Below, in pieces: positions 4,586 to 5,083 of a stretch of 5,083 nt of DNA. Position 1 is the stretch's first letter. Every line of letters begins with the position of its first letter. The position numbers were made by a program, and so were the translations under genes. The notes beneath the pieces were generated by a model. The model saw nothing but the letters and a program-made list of their open reading frames with translations. It searched no databases and was not told the DNA's origin. The stretch comes from Corallincola sp. (GTDB lineage: Bacteria; Pseudomonadota; Gammaproteobacteria; Enterobacterales; Neiellaceae), in assembly GCA_017998495.1 (NCBI GenBank), contig JAGOCY010000148.1, forward strand, positions 1 to 5,083, in the 5' to 3' direction.

Positions 4586-4860
4586 ACAGCATGCTCCTTG
4601 TGGCTCTGATCTGGATCCGCCATCGCAAAGACGACGAACCCGGGTTGTTGCTCATAGTTGGTGACATAGGTGATCACCTTGGTAATCTGCTTACCGGTGA
4701 AGCGGTAGATCTCGATAGGAACCTTACGGTCATACTCCTTGAGCACCACCAAATCCCCCTTCTGAAAACCGCGATCGCGGTTGTCGCGGATCTCGAAGGT
4801 CTTCTCCCCCGACGCCACAGCGGAGAAATAGCAGGGAGCAATCTTCAGTTCGTGGATCAT
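4582..4860 (-). CDS. DUF3850 (ASCH/PUA-like) phage protein
   Basis: Seen: 92 residues with the full family signature: HELKI (3-7), YFSAVASGEKTFEIRDN (11-27), FQKGDLVVLKEYD (32-44), FTGKQITKVITYVTN (54-68) and PGFVVFAM (73-80). Known: this is the DUF3850 fold, related to ASCH and PUA domains that bind RNA or modified nucleobases; members are frequent in phages and prophages, and no molecular role is settled. The SGEKTFEIR loop corresponds to the conserved binding face in ASCH-like proteins. GGAAGG lies seven bases before the ATG; both ends overlap neighbours as ATGA. The tail after residue 81 (DPDQSHKEHAV) is extra to the domain. Inferred: RNA- or nucleic-acid-binding accessory function in the phage early programme. 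Confidence 0.85.
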   Translation of the reverse strand: MIHELKIAPCYFSAVASGEKTFEIRDNRDRGFQKGDLVVLKEYDRKVPIEIYRFTGKQITKVITYVTNYEQQPGFVVFAMADPDQSHKEHAV

Positions 4861-5083
4861 GCCGCCACCTTCCCCAGCCCGACCTTGGCCAGCAGCTCGG
4901 CGAACCGGCTCTGGTACCAGTGCGGCTGCGTCTCGCGCTGGCAGCGGGGATCCACGATGTTCTTGCCGTACAGCAGCCCCTTGGGTGTGATCGCCCAGAA
5001 CTCCTTCTGCTTATCCGGTGACTTGGTGGAGGGGCGGCGCATCTTGGTCAGCAACCCGTTCGACTCGAGCAGGGCGTTGAAGT
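4857..5083 (-). CDS. Phage regulatory/antirepressor-like protein, C-terminal part (partial)
   Basis: Seen: an open frame entering from the right edge of the window and ending in TGA at 4859-4857; about 75 residues are visible. The order is FNALLESNGLLTK, a basic stretch (MRRPSTKSPDKQK), FWAITPKGLLYGKN, then HWYQSRFAELLAKVGL. The motif series LL-x3-GL, W-x-(I/L)T-x-KG-x2-YG and a final W/Y-x-S-x3-LL is the winged-helix-like C-terminal module found at the end of many phage antirepressor and related regulatory proteins. A TTG at 5054 could be called as a start, but the frame continues upstream with well-matching sequence, so the gene is treated as truncated by the window edge. The stop overlaps the DUF3850 start as ATGA. 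The identity of the N-terminal domain is unknown, so the family call is tentative. Confidence 0.5.
   Translation of the reverse strand, partial: FNALLESNGLLTKMRRPSTKSPDKQKEFWAITPKGLLYGKNIVDPRCQRETQPHWYQSRFAELLAKVGLGKVAA

Noticed and set aside
3977..4609. Plus-strand open frame of 210 codons opposite the exonuclease
   Set aside because: The minus strand carries all DEDDh motifs; this is its shadow.
1..5083. CRISPR array, tRNA, rRNA or insertion sequence
   Set aside because: No regularly spaced repeats, cloverleaf-like sequence, transposase fragments or terminal inverted repeats were seen.

Overview
The window looks like the end of the early, nin/Q-type region of a lambdoid prophage in a gammaproteobacterium. 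Gene style, UmuC sequence and a high-GC coding stretch fit an Aeromonas-like host, but the genus is an inference and not proven here.

Layout. Positions 1-254 (+) hold the last ~84 residues of a UmuC-type translesion polymerase subunit. Its 3' end overlaps, tail to tail, a small CaiF/GrlA-like regulator gene on the minus strand (226-579, GTG start). Positions 580-1541 are AT-richer and gene-poor. They contain an inverted repeat, a pair of near-identical 12-mers, a perfect DnaA-box 9-mer, one convincing small plus-strand gene for a 72-residue single-span membrane protein (1160-1378), and several hairpins, one of which is a likely terminator for the minus-strand operon.

From 5083 down to 1542 a compact minus-strand operon of eight genes runs with every junction overlapping (1 to 29 nt). 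In transcription order: the C-terminal part of a phage regulatory/antirepressor-like protein; a DUF3850 (ASCH/PUA-like) protein; a DnaQ-like DEDDh 3'-5' exonuclease; two small unrecognised phage proteins; a DUF968 HNH-type protein; a DUF1064 PD-(D/E)XK-type nuclease-like protein; and a late-gene antitermination protein Q of the phage 82 type with its zinc-binding motif.

How the parts fit. The operon combines probable DNA-processing functions (three unrelated nuclease folds) with Q, which in lambdoid phages switches on late transcription. The expected sequel to Q, a late promoter followed by lysis genes, is not visible. Instead there is a short accessory-looking region with a membrane protein on the opposite strand and then a regulator next to umuC. 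This is either a moron/cargo site or the eroded or rearranged edge of the prophage. No clear new defence or mobile system was found; the accessory gap between Q and the regulator is the best place to look.
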